From contig OY760650.2 of the NCBI GenBank assembly GCA_963663845.2, positions 4,030,001 through 4,094,000 of the forward strand: a stretch of 64,000 nucleotides of DNA. Reading direction: 5' to 3'. The translations under genes were made by a program, and so were the position numbers. This DNA is from Versatilivorator sp963663845. Its GTDB lineage: Bacteria; Acidobacteriota; Terriglobia; Versatilivoradales; Versatilivoraceae. Below, piece after piece: positions 39,398 to 48,171 of this stretch. Position 1 is the stretch's first letter. Every line of letters begins with the position of its first letter. The notes below the pieces were generated by a model. That model saw nothing but the letters and a program-made list of their open reading frames with translations. It did not search any database and had not been told where the DNA came from.

Positions 39398-40957
39398 ATG
39401 GAAATCAGATTGAGGCAATTTGCTGTTCTGCTGGCCGCCGTGCTGCTCATGTCCGTCACCATTGAAGCTTGGGGAGCGGACTGCGGACAGTGGAAAAAGA
39501 AGGGCTTCTGGAAAAAGGCAACAGTTGCGGACGTTGAGGCTTGCCTGCAAGCCGGGGCCGACCCGAACGCTCGAAACAAGGACAGTTGGGCGCCGCTTCA
39601 TCTGGCAGTCCGGTACAGCAAGAACCTGGCGGTGATCGAGGCCCTGCTGGAGGCCGGCGCCGATCCCAATGCCTGGCATCCCTCCTCCACTGCGCCTGCG
39701 GCGCAACCAAGCCCGGCTTCCCCGAAGCACATGGGTACTCCGTTGCATCGAGCGGTGTTGTCTATCGAGAATCCATCGGTGATTGAAGCACTGCTCAAGG
39801 CAGGCGCCAATCCCAACGCCCGGAATTTTTACGAGGCTACGCCTTTGCACCAAGCGGCCTGGTACAACAAGAACCCGGTGGTAATCAAGGTGTTGCTCCG
39901 AGCGGGGGCTGACCTGGAGGCAGTCGATAGTGGTGGATGGACGGCCCTGCACAAGGCAGCAGTCGGTGGTAATTCTGAAGTGGTCAGGGCCTTGATCGAG
40001 GCAGGCGCCAACCAGATGGCGTGGGGCAGGGAAAGCAAGACACCGCTCCAGATGGCCCACAGGAAAAACAGGAAGGTACTGCGCACTGCCTGGGGCAGCC
40101 TTTCGGAGGAACAGAAGGCGACCTACCAAGCCCGGGTTGACAGGGCGAGGGCGCAAGAAAGCGGCGGAAGCGGCGGCCTGGGGGCACTGATTGCCGGCGC
40201 GGCGGTCGGCGCGATTGCGGTATCGGGTGGCGCAAGCGTGGAGGAAGCGGCGAGCGCGGTGGCGACGGTTGCGGGCGAAGCACTGCAGGCCCAGCGAAAT
40301 CAACCGCGAGCCCGGCAGACGACAACGGGCGCAGGCGACATTTCTTCTTTGACCGGCGTTAGCGGCATCGGTGGGGCAGTCGAAAGCGGACCCTGCGAAA
40401 TCCCCGGCTATCCCAATCCCTCCAATCCGCAGGGCTTGGGGTTGAGCTGGTGCCCGGCGAGCGTCGATGTTCAGGTGCGGGTGTTTGCCCTCGCGGCCGC
40501 CGGCGCCAAGTGCGCGGTCGCCACCGGCAGTTCCTCCACTCCGGCGCAGATCCAGGCTCGGCAAATGGACGTCAAGGGGTACTGCGAGCGATTGAAGTCA
40601 TGGCCCGGCAACACGGGCTGCGTCTGCCCGCCGGGGTATACCGGCGGCAGCCCGGAAGATGCAGCCAGGGAAGCCCGCCGGCAGGCGGAAGCAAGCCGCC
40701 GGCAGGCTGCCGAAGAAGAAGCCCGCCGACGGGCTGCCGAAGAAAAAGAACGCCGTCAGGCTGCCGAAAAGGAAGAAGAACGCCGGCGGGCAGAGGAAGC
40801 ACACCGGTTGAGGATCAGAGAAAACAACCTTGCCGTTCTGAGCAGCGGTTGCTCTTGCATTTCGGTGGACGACGAGACCGGGATTTATACTTGCTCGGAC
40901 CAGTTCGTGAGCCCCCCCGACTCCACTAAATCCCCGTGTGACATCCTTCGCAAATGA
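39398..40957 (+). CDS. Secreted ankyrin-repeat protein with coiled-coil tail
   Basis: 519 residues. A signal peptide (MEIRLRQFAVLLAAVLLMSVTIEAWG) is followed by about five ankyrin repeats (residues ~40-225, e.g. WAPLHLAVRYSKNLAVIEALLEAGADPNA). A glycine/alanine linker (GGLGALIAGAAVGAIAVSGGAS) follows, then a cysteine-bearing domain (SGPCEIPGYPNPSNP, GCVCPPGYTGG), a long charged coiled coil of EEARRRAAEEKERRQ type, and a small domain with CSCISVDDETGIYTCSD. One ankyrin unit has a Pro/Ala-rich insert (HPSSTAPAAQPSPASP). Likely an exported binding protein; the target is unknown. Confidence 0.8.
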   Translation: MEIRLRQFAVLLAAVLLMSVTIEAWGADCGQWKKKGFWKKATVADVEACLQAGADPNARNKDSWAPLHLAVRYSKNLAVIEALLEAGADPNAWHPSSTAPAAQPSPASPKHMGTPLHRAVLSIENPSVIEALLKAGANPNARNFYEATPLHQAAWYNKNPVVIKVLLRAGADLEAVDSGGWTALHKAAVGGNSEVVRALIEAGANQMAWGRESKTPLQMAHRKNRKVLRTAWGSLSEEQKATYQARVDRARAQESGGSGGLGALIAGAAVGAIAVSGGASVEEAASAVATVAGEALQAQRNQPRARQTTTGAGDISSLTGVSGIGGAVESGPCEIPGYPNPSNPQGLGLSWCPASVDVQVRVFALAAAGAKCAVATGSSSTPAQIQARQMDVKGYCERLKSWPGNTGCVCPPGYTGGSPEDAAREARRQAEASRRQAAEEEARRRAAEEKERRQAAEKEEERRRAEEAHRLRIRENNLAVLSSGCSCISVDDETGIYTCSDQFVSPPDSTKSPCDILRK

Positions 40958-40997
40958 GATCCGGTGTATGGTGCTCACACTCTGCCGCCGGCAGCGT

Positions 40998-41178
40998 CTC
41001 AATACGGCACCCCTACAATCGCGCCGGTCATGCAAGTGGCCAGAGTTCCGGCGACGATGGAGCGCAGGCCCAGGCTGACCACCTCGGCCCGCCGCTCGGG
41101 CGCCATGGGTCCCAGGCCGCCGATCATGATTCCCGGACTGGCGGGGTTGGAGAACCCGCACATGGCACAGGTCATGAA
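40998..41178 (-). repeat. Partial copy of the nucleoside-transporter tail
   Basis: About 181 bp closely matching 42183-42363, the end of the CNT gene. On the minus strand it reads MTCAMCGFSNPASPGIMIGG then LGPMAPERRAEVVSLGLRSIVAGTLATCMTG without interruption. The homology stops abruptly at both ends. Most differences are at codon third positions. Confidence 0.85.
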
Positions 41179-41235
41179 CCCGGCACGCATGCAGGACCCC
41201 GCCAATGTTTCCATCATTCGAAAGGATACCCAACC

Positions 41236-42081
41236 ATGAAGAACACCTGTTTCCTGCTGGTCTGTGCTCTTGGCCTGACGGGCCTTGCCCTGGCGGACCA
41301 ACTGATTCTCCACAACGGAGCCGTGGTCACGGGAACTTACGTCGGTGGTGACGCGCGTTCGGTCCACTTTGTCGGGCCGGACGGCAACGTACAAACCTAC
41401 GCCGTGGGGAACGTGTCCAGCATCCGTTTCGCGACGCCCCCGACGGCCGCGCATCCTGCAGTTCCCGTACCGCCCGCAGTTCCCGCGACTCGACCGGCTC
41501 CCGTGCGTCCACCGGTTCCACCAGTTCCCGTTGCTCGCCCGGCTCCCGTGCGACCGCCGGCTCCCGCGCCGCGCCGGGCCGCTGTGGTTCCGTCACCGAG
41601 ACGAGCGGCCCGCTCGCAGTACGGCGTCACGGTGCCGGCGGGTACGTTGATAAGGGTTCGGTTGATCGACGCGATCTACGCCGACGTCAGGAGAGTCGGC
41701 CAACGCTTTCGGGCGCGCATCGACTCCCCCGTCCGCGTTGGCGGCCGGACTGTGATTCCCCGCTATGCCGATGCCACCGTACAGGTGATGGGCCTCGAGC
41801 GAAGCAGCCGGCGCCAAGGCCGGGGCGAGGTGGCCCTGAAACTCCATGACATTACCTTGGGTGAGTGGAGCTATCCCGTCGCCACAAACTATGCGGAAGG
41901 CCAGAGGAAACGCAGCAGGACGGCTCGAAACAGGAGCACGAGCGACATCCTCGCCGACATCTTCAGTGGCGCCAGAGGCGCCGGCACGGGCATCACCGAC
42001 TCAACGTTGAGGGGAACCCGGCTCCAGATTCCGTCAAGGTCGCGGCTCAAATTCGTGCTCCGCGCGCCCTTGGAAATCTAA
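41236..42081 (+). CDS. Exported Pro-rich protein of unknown function
   Basis: A 281-residue exported protein. The signal peptide MKNTCFLLVCALGLTGLALA is followed by a small beta domain (LHNGAVVTGTYVGGDARSVHFVGPDGNVQTYAVGNVSSIRF, similar to segments of unknown function in Acidobacteriota), a proline-rich linker (VPPAVPATRPAPVRPP type, about 50 residues), and a C-terminal domain opening YGVTVPAGTLIRVRLIDAIYAD. That end resembles outer-surface or SH3-like domains. ATG 41236 has AAAGGA 9 bp upstream. It sits between the two copies of the CNT tail, so it may have been inserted with the duplication. Confidence 0.7.
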   Translation: MKNTCFLLVCALGLTGLALADQLILHNGAVVTGTYVGGDARSVHFVGPDGNVQTYAVGNVSSIRFATPPTAAHPAVPVPPAVPATRPAPVRPPVPPVPVARPAPVRPPAPAPRRAAVVPSPRRAARSQYGVTVPAGTLIRVRLIDAIYADVRRVGQRFRARIDSPVRVGGRTVIPRYADATVQVMGLERSSRRQGRGEVALKLHDITLGEWSYPVATNYAEGQRKRSRTARNRSTSDILADIFSGARGAGTGITDSTLRGTRLQIPSRSRLKFVLRAPLEI

Positions 42082-42184
42082 GAGCACATTCGGAAATCAG
42101 GGTTCCTCTGCTCCTGCGAAAGCCGGCCGACGTCGTTCGGGTCGTGGCTGCCAACCTGGACGGTCGGGGGGCTTCCGAAGCCTC

Positions 42185-43426
42185 TCAGTACAGCATCCCC
42201 ACCAGCGCACCGGTCATGCAGGTGGCCAGGGTTCCGGCCACGATGGCGCGCAGGCCCAGGCTGACCACGTCGGCCCGCCGCTCGGGGGCCATGGCGCCCA
42301 GACCGCCGATCATGATTCCCAGGCTTCCGGGGTTGGCGAATCCGCACATGGCGTAAGTCATGATCACCAGGCTTCGCGGGGACAGGGCCTCGGGCGAGAG
42401 TTGGCTCAGGTTGATGTAGGCCACCAGTTCGTTGATCACCATCTTGGTGCCCATCAGCTCTCCGGCAGTCCAGGACTGGCTCCAGGGAATCCCCATGAGC
42501 CACACGATGGGCGCGCTGACGATTCCCAGGATGCCCTGCAGCGTCAGCGGGCGGGCGCCGCCGGTGGGGAGGACCCCCAGCACCAGGTTGGCCAGGTGAA
42601 TGAGGGCCACCATCACCAGCAGCATGGCCACGATGTTCATGAGGAGTTGAATGCCCTGGAGCGTGCCCCGGGTGATGGCGTCGATGGAACCGCCGACCGG
42701 CTCGGGTTCAACCAGCTCCCCCGAAGTTCCCGCACCGGTCTCGGGAATCATGATCTTGGAGATGATCACGGCGGCCACGGCGTTGAGAAGGGAAGCCGTC
42801 AGGATGTGCCCGATGACGTTGGGAATCATGTCGGACAGGATGCTGGCGTAGAGCACCATGACGGTGCCGGCGATGGTCGCCATCCCGCAAGTCATGACCG
42901 TGAACAGCTCGCTGCGGGTCATCCGCGTCAGGTAGGGCCGGATGAAGAGCGGCGCCTCCACCATTCCCAGAAAGATGTTGGCGGAGACGCCCAGTCCCTC
43001 GGCGCCTCCCAGGCGCAGCGTCTTTTCCAACAGGCGCGAAAACCCCTTCACCACCAGGGGCAGCACTTTCCAGTAGAAGAGCAGCGAAGAAAGGGCGCTC
43101 ATCAGGAGCAGCAGGGGAAGCGCCCGAAAGGCGAGGACGAAGGTGTAGGAGGGGTGCTTCTCCTCGAAAGGAGGCGGGCCGCCTCCCAGGTAGCCGAAGA
43201 CGAAAGCCGTTCCCGCCTGGACCGATGCTTCCAGGGCCAGGATCACCCGGTTGAACCCCAGAAAGATCTCGCTGGAGCCGGGGACCTTCAGAAGCAGGAT
43301 TCCAAGGGCCAATTGCAGGGCCAGACCCAGGCCCACCAGGCGCAGCGACACGTTGCGTCGATGCTCGCTCATGGCCCAGGCCAGTCCCAGGAAGACGACC
43401 AGACCGATGGCGCTCTGAACCAGCAT
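42185..43426 (-). CDS. Concentrative nucleoside transporter (NupC/CNT family)
   Basis: A 413-residue membrane carrier that imports nucleosides by ion cotransport. The gene encodes about ten hydrophobic segments; signature sequences are NIFLGMVEAPLFIRPYL, GTKMVINELVAYINLSQL, and GFANPGSLGIMIGGLGAMAPERR. The last two match the substrate and ion sites of CNT proteins. Length is normal. It has no neighbouring nucleoside catabolic genes. Its 3' end is duplicated 1.2 kb away. Confidence 0.9.
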   Translation of the reverse strand: MLVQSAIGLVVFLGLAWAMSEHRRNVSLRLVGLGLALQLALGILLLKVPGSSEIFLGFNRVILALEASVQAGTAFVFGYLGGGPPPFEEKHPSYTFVLAFRALPLLLLMSALSSLLFYWKVLPLVVKGFSRLLEKTLRLGGAEGLGVSANIFLGMVEAPLFIRPYLTRMTRSELFTVMTCGMATIAGTVMVLYASILSDMIPNVIGHILTASLLNAVAAVIISKIMIPETGAGTSGELVEPEPVGGSIDAITRGTLQGIQLLMNIVAMLLVMVALIHLANLVLGVLPTGGARPLTLQGILGIVSAPIVWLMGIPWSQSWTAGELMGTKMVINELVAYINLSQLSPEALSPRSLVIMTYAMCGFANPGSLGIMIGGLGAMAPERRADVVSLGLRAIVAGTLATCMTGALVGMLY

Positions 43427-43525
43427 TGCCGCTCCTTTGAAAGCAGGAATTCTATGGCTGGCCGGCTTGGCGGGTCAAGCGGGCCGCCTGCGCCAGGTAC
43501 ACGCCTTGATTTCGACCTCCGGGCC

Positions 43526-43548
43526 GGGAGCGCGGGCGTCCCGCCCGC
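43526..43548. repeat. Single GC-rich inverted-repeat arm
   Basis: One 23-bp arm of the type that bounds the 200-bp cores (beginning GGGAGCGCGGGCG), here without a partner. The rest of the 43427-43868 gap contains no gene I can support. Confidence 0.8.
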
Positions 43549-43868
43549 AGAAGGCTTGGCACAGCAAGTTCCAACGTGCACCCGCCGCCTGTGGAGTCCG
43601 AGCAAAAACAGTCCTGTCGCCGTTCCCGGTTTCGTGATAAAGAAAGGGTGTTGGGCAGGGCGCCAAGGGGATCGTAGGGAACCCGATGGACCCCGCGGGC
43701 GCTGCTTCGTGAGGACAGGCTGGAGCGCAGCCGGCGCCGCCTGTTCCTGCACAACCTCAATACAGGGCCGATAAGTTACTGACAACACACGGGCTTTGGT
43801 AATGTCGCCAGCGACCCGGCGAGCACGGCGGGTCAGACCCGTTCCGCAAACAAGGAGGATAAAGACCG

Positions 43869-44288
43869 ATGAAAACTTCGACCTGCCGAGCGGTCCGCTC
43901 TTTCAAGGACCGCCGCAACTGGCTCAAGGCCGCCGGACTGGGAATTGTGGGCGCAGTCTTCGGCCGAAATCTCATGGCCGCCGGAAAGCCCGCCAAGAAG
44001 TCGATTCAACTTCACATCTATATTGAAACCAAGGCGGGGATGGGCAAGAAGCTGGAGAAACTCTACTGGGACGCCTACGTGCCCGCCATCAAGGTGCAGA
44101 AGGGCTTCCTCTCCACCCGCCTCCTGCGCCACTACGAGTCTTCGACCCTGTACGAGATCGACATCGCCTTCGAAACGGAAGCCCAACGGGCGACCTGGGC
44201 GGTTTCCAAGGAACACCAGGATGCCTGGCCCAAGATCGAGGCGATCGGCGCCAAGATCACCTGGCAGGGTTTCGACGTGCTGGCCTGA
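43869..44288 (+). CDS. Exported ABM-domain-like protein
   Basis: 139 residues with a Tat-like N-terminus (KDRRNWLKAAGLGIVGAVFG). The rest (SIQLHIYIETKAGMGKKLEKLYWDAYVPAIKVQKGFLSTRLLRHYESSTLYEIDIAFETEAQRATWAVSKEHQDAW) has the ferredoxin-like pattern of antibiotic biosynthesis monooxygenase (ABM) domains, which also act as small dimeric binding proteins. It starts the same-strand run with the GMC and subunit-3 genes. Function unknown; likely periplasmic. Confidence 0.7.
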   Translation: MKTSTCRAVRSFKDRRNWLKAAGLGIVGAVFGRNLMAAGKPAKKSIQLHIYIETKAGMGKKLEKLYWDAYVPAIKVQKGFLSTRLLRHYESSTLYEIDIAFETEAQRATWAVSKEHQDAWPKIEAIGAKITWQGFDVLA

Positions 44289-44306
44289 GCGGTCTTGAAT
44301 AGCGCC

Positions 44307-46025
44307 ATGGCTCACATCAGGAAGACCCCCGAACAACACGAGGTGGTGGTGATCGGGTCGGGCGCGGGCGGTGGTACCGTCGCCCACGTCCTGACCCGCA
44401 TGGGGATTCGGGTCACCTTGCTGGAAGCCGGCCCCATGCTGAACCCGCTGGCCGACTTCAAGGAGCACCTCTGGCCCCATGACGTGGATCATCGCGGCGC
44501 CGAGGAGGGCGGCGGCGTCTACTTCGGCCGCGGAGAGGCCTTCGGCCATTTCAACGCCAGCGCCGTCAAGGGCGGCTGGACCCTGGAGGGGGAGCCCTAC
44601 ACCGTCGCCAGGGGCAGCGACTTCCTCTGGTTCCGCTCCCGCGTGGTGGGAGGGCGGACCAACCACTACGGCCGGATCTCGCTGCGCTTCTCCGACTACG
44701 ACTTCAACCCTCACGACCGCGACGGCCTGGGGACCAACTGGCCCATCTCCTACGAAGACCTCGCTCCCTACTACGACAAGGCCGAGGCCTTCATCGGAGT
44801 GACCGGAACCCGGGAAGGGATCCGCAGCGCCCCCGACGGCGTCTTTCAACCGCCCCCGCCGCCCAAGGCCCATGAACGGGTCATCCAGCAGGCCAGCCAC
44901 AAGCTGAGGATACCCTGCATCGCCATGCGAAAGGCCGTGATCACCCGGCCTTTGAACGGGCGCCCCGCCTGCCACTACTGCGGGCAGTGCGGCCGCGGCT
45001 GCCTGACCGCCTCCAACTACTCTTCCAGCCAGGTGCAGATCTTTCCCGCCCTGGAGACGGGCAAGCTCAAGATCATCCACTCGGCCATGGCGCGGGAGAT
45101 TCTGACCGACGCCCGCGGCCGGGCCAGCGGGGTGGTCTACGTCGACAAGGAGAGCCGCACCGAAAAGCGGATCAGTTGCCGGGTGGTGGTGGTGGCGGCC
45201 AGCGCCTGCGAGTCGGCCCGCCTGCTCCTGAATTCCCGGTCCAACCGCTTTCCCGACGGCCTGGCCAACGGCTCGGGCGCGGTGGGCCGCTTTCTCATGG
45301 ATACGGTGGGGCTGGGCATGGCGGGCTACGTCCCCAGCCTGGAGAACCTTCCCCGCTACAACACCGACGGGATGAGCGGGGCCCACCTCTACATGCCCTG
45401 GTGGCATTGGGAGGATCAGGCCCGATTGGGGTTCCCGCGCGGATACCACATCGAAATCGGCGGCGGCTACAACATGCCGAAGGTGGGGACCTTTCACGGC
45501 GCCGCCCGGCGGCACGGCTACGGCAGGAAGCTGAAGGAGCAGGTGCGGAAGGAGTACGGGGCCTTCGTCCGGTTCGCCGGTCGGGGCGAGATGATTCCCA
45601 ACAACCTGAGCTACTGCGAGATCGATCCCGAGGTGGTGGATCGGTGGGGCATCCCGGTGTTGCGCTTTCACTTCAAGTGGTCCGACTATGAATGGAAGCA
45701 GGCCCGCCACATGGAGAAGACCTTTGCGGCCCTGATCGAAAGCATGGGCGGCAAGGTGATGGGGCTGACCAGCCACTTCGATCGCCACGGGATCTCGGTC
45801 CCCGGGACCATCATCCACGAGGTGGGAACGGTCCGGATGGGGTCCAATCCCCGCAACTCCGTGCTGAACGGGTTCTGCCAGTCTCACGAGGTCGAGAATC
45901 TGCTGGTCTGCGACGGCGGTTCCTTCGTGAGCAACCCCGACAAGAACCCCACCCTCACCATCAACGCCCTGGCCTGGAGGGCCTCCGACTACCTGGCCGA
46001 GGAGATGAGGAAGGGAAATGTCTAG
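44307..46025 (+). CDS. GMC family oxidoreductase (flavoprotein subunit)
   Basis: A 572-residue FAD enzyme that oxidises an alcohol, probably a sugar or sugar acid. The FAD motif is VVVIGSGAGGGTVAHVLTRMG, the GMC sequence FRSRVVGGRTNHYGRISLRFS follows, and HEVGTVRMGSNPRNSVLNGFCQSHEVENLLVCDGGSFVSNP near the end carries the catalytic His-Asn site of GMC enzymes. It lacks its own signal; the next gene is a Tat-exported partner, and such pairs move together across the membrane. The start at 44307 is preferred to TTG 44295. The last codons overlap the next gene by 8 bp. Confidence 0.9.
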   Translation: MAHIRKTPEQHEVVVIGSGAGGGTVAHVLTRMGIRVTLLEAGPMLNPLADFKEHLWPHDVDHRGAEEGGGVYFGRGEAFGHFNASAVKGGWTLEGEPYTVARGSDFLWFRSRVVGGRTNHYGRISLRFSDYDFNPHDRDGLGTNWPISYEDLAPYYDKAEAFIGVTGTREGIRSAPDGVFQPPPPPKAHERVIQQASHKLRIPCIAMRKAVITRPLNGRPACHYCGQCGRGCLTASNYSSSQVQIFPALETGKLKIIHSAMAREILTDARGRASGVVYVDKESRTEKRISCRVVVVAASACESARLLLNSRSNRFPDGLANGSGAVGRFLMDTVGLGMAGYVPSLENLPRYNTDGMSGAHLYMPWWHWEDQARLGFPRGYHIEIGGGYNMPKVGTFHGAARRHGYGRKLKEQVRKEYGAFVRFAGRGEMIPNNLSYCEIDPEVVDRWGIPVLRFHFKWSDYEWKQARHMEKTFAALIESMGGKVMGLTSHFDRHGISVPGTIIHEVGTVRMGSNPRNSVLNGFCQSHEVENLLVCDGGSFVSNPDKNPTLTINALAWRASDYLAEEMRKGNV

Positions 46026-46737
46026 CGACCCCCTGAAAGCGGAGATCCGGCGCCCGCTGACCCGGCGTCAGGTGCTGAAGAGGATCGCCCTTGCCCTGAC
46101 GGCCGGCGGGGCCGCTCCCTTCGAGTTCGCCTGGGGGGAGCAGGTGCATCGAGCGGCCGGAGAAGAGAAGGAAAGGACCGGCGCCTACCGGCCCAAGTTG
46201 TTCAAACCGCACGAATACCGGACCATTCAGCGCCTGGCCGAGCTGATCGTTCCGGCCGACGAGCATTCGGGAAGCGCCGTGGATGCGGGCGCTCCCGAGT
46301 TCATCGACCTGCTCTGCAGCCAGAATCCGGAGCTGGCCGACATCTACACCGGAGGACTGCTCTGGCTGGACGCGCAGATGCGCCGGCAACACGGCTCCTC
46401 CTTCCTGGACGCCGCCGAGGAGCAGCAGACCTCCCTGCTGGATCGCCTGGTCGAGGAGGGCGCCCCGGAGAAGATGGAGGGAGCCCGGGCCACCCGGTAC
46501 GGGGCCTCGGAGGACTACCAGGGGTTCAGCGACTACCGCATCCATCCCGTCTCCGATCTGGCGCCCGGAGTCCGCTTCTTCGAATGGCTGCGGAAAATGA
46601 CCGTCGACGCCTTCTACACCAGCCCCATCGGCATCCGGGACGTGGGCTACCAGGGAAACGTGGCCGTCGGCAAGTACGAGGTGCCTGAAGCCATCATCCA
46701 GGAAGCCCTGCGCCGGAGCCCGTTCGGGGGCGCATGA
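46018..46737 (+). CDS. Gluconate 2-dehydrogenase subunit 3-like protein
   Basis: 239 residues with a Tat signal (LTRRQVLKRIALALTAGGAAPFEFA) and the subunit-3 domain (FKPHEYRTIQRLAELIVPADEHSGSAVDAGAPEFIDLL). In gluconate and related dehydrogenases, this small subunit carries the flavoprotein across the membrane. It overlaps the GMC gene by 8 bp, so translation is probably coupled. A cytochrome subunit is not present nearby, so the electron acceptor is unknown. Confidence 0.88.
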   Translation: MSSDPLKAEIRRPLTRRQVLKRIALALTAGGAAPFEFAWGEQVHRAAGEEKERTGAYRPKLFKPHEYRTIQRLAELIVPADEHSGSAVDAGAPEFIDLLCSQNPELADIYTGGLLWLDAQMRRQHGSSFLDAAEEQQTSLLDRLVEEGAPEKMEGARATRYGASEDYQGFSDYRIHPVSDLAPGVRFFEWLRKMTVDAFYTSPIGIRDVGYQGNVAVGKYEVPEAIIQEALRRSPFGGA

Positions 46738-46805
46738 GAAAAGTCCTCTCTCCCTGACAACCTTGATCGCACCGGGCGTGCCCCGGTGAGAAATGCGGGT
46801 GAACC

Positions 46806-48167
46806 ATGTCTCCTACCGTTGCAGCCGGCCATGACGTCCGGCGCCTGCTGCTGGACCTGCAGCAGATGAAGGTCTTTTCCGCCAATCCGTTGATCATCCG
46901 GGAGGCCCGGGGGGTCTACCTGACGGACGTGGACGGCAAACGCTACATCGACGGCGTGTCCGGGATCTACGTGGTCAACATCGGCCACGGAAACGAGCAG
47001 GTCATCGAGGCCATCCGCAAGCAGCAGGAACGGGTCAGCTTCGTGGCGCCCCTGCACGCCGTTTCGGATACCACCGTTCGATTCGCCAGGAAGCTGACCG
47101 AGATCACCCCGGAAGGCCTCGACACCGTCAAGCTGGTCAGCGGGGGGTCGGAGGCCACCGAGTCGGCCCTCAAGTTCGCCCGCCAGTACCACCGCCAGAG
47201 CGGCAACCCGGCCAAGTACAAGGTGATCGCCAACTACCTGGGCTACCACGGGGGGACCATGGGGGCCATGTCCGCCTCCGGGCTGGGGGGGCCGCGCAAG
47301 GCGGTGTTCGGACCCTTTCTCAGCGGTTTCGTGCACGTTCCGCCGCCGTCCTGCTTTCCGGGTCCGTTCGACCCGGCCGGCTCCGGCCGTGGCCACCCCG
47401 GCGCCGCCATGCTGGAGTATACGATCCGGCACGAAGGCCCGGAATCGGTGGCGGCCTTCATCCTGGAGCCCATCAGCAACACCGGAGGCATCGTGGCGCC
47501 TCCGCCAGAGTACTTTCGGGAGGTGCGGGAGATCTGTTCGCGGTACGGGGTCCTCTTGATCTATGACGAGATCATTACGGGCATGGGCCGGACCGGAAAC
47601 TGGTTTGCGGCCCAGACCTTCGGGGTCGCCCCCGATATTCTGTGCGCCGGCAAGGGACTCGCCAGCGGCTACGCGCCCCTGGCCGCCATGATCGCCAGGG
47701 ACGAGCTGCACTACTCCGCCTTCTGGGGCGAGGAGAGCGACAACATCAACTTCGCCCACGGGCACACCTTCGGGGGCAACCCCATCGCCGCGGCCGCGGG
47801 CCTGGCGGTCATCGAGGTGATCGAGAAGGAGGACCTGATTCCCAAGGGCGCCTCGGTGGGCCGGCACATCCGCAAGCGCCTCCGGGAAGAAATCGGAGCC
47901 CTGGGGATTCTGGGCGAGGTCCGCGGCAAGGGAGCGCTGAGTTGCGTGGAATTCGTGGAGGACATGGAGACCGGCAAGCCCTTCGCCGACGAGCGGCGCT
48001 TCGGCAAGCAGGTAGAGAAGCGACTGATCGAGCACGGTTTGATCCTGCGCTGCGATCCCCACTGGATCGGCCTGGCCCCCCCGCTGACCATGACGGTGGC
48101 GCAGGCCGACGAAATGATCGAGGTGTTGGTGAAGGCGGTCGGCGAAGAGTTGCGAGAGGGGAGTTGA
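46806..48167 (+). CDS. Class III aminotransferase (aspartate aminotransferase family)
   Basis: 453 residues of fold-type I PLP enzyme. LVSGGSEATESALKFARQYH is the phosphate-binding region, LLIYDEIITGMGRTGNWFA the D-x-x-x-T motif, and the PLP lysine is K283 in LCAGKGLASGYAPLA. It moves an omega- or alpha-amino group to a keto acid; the sequence does not fix the substrate. It is followed 4 bp later by lhgO, suggesting that both act in one catabolic route, perhaps of a gamma-amino or diamino acid. Confidence 0.9.
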   Translation: MSPTVAAGHDVRRLLLDLQQMKVFSANPLIIREARGVYLTDVDGKRYIDGVSGIYVVNIGHGNEQVIEAIRKQQERVSFVAPLHAVSDTTVRFARKLTEITPEGLDTVKLVSGGSEATESALKFARQYHRQSGNPAKYKVIANYLGYHGGTMGAMSASGLGGPRKAVFGPFLSGFVHVPPPSCFPGPFDPAGSGRGHPGAAMLEYTIRHEGPESVAAFILEPISNTGGIVAPPPEYFREVREICSRYGVLLIYDEIITGMGRTGNWFAAQTFGVAPDILCAGKGLASGYAPLAAMIARDELHYSAFWGEESDNINFAHGHTFGGNPIAAAAGLAVIEVIEKEDLIPKGASVGRHIRKRLREEIGALGILGEVRGKGALSCVEFVEDMETGKPFADERRFGKQVEKRLIEHGLILRCDPHWIGLAPPLTMTVAQADEMIEVLVKAVGEELREGS

Positions 48168-48171
48168 GCCG

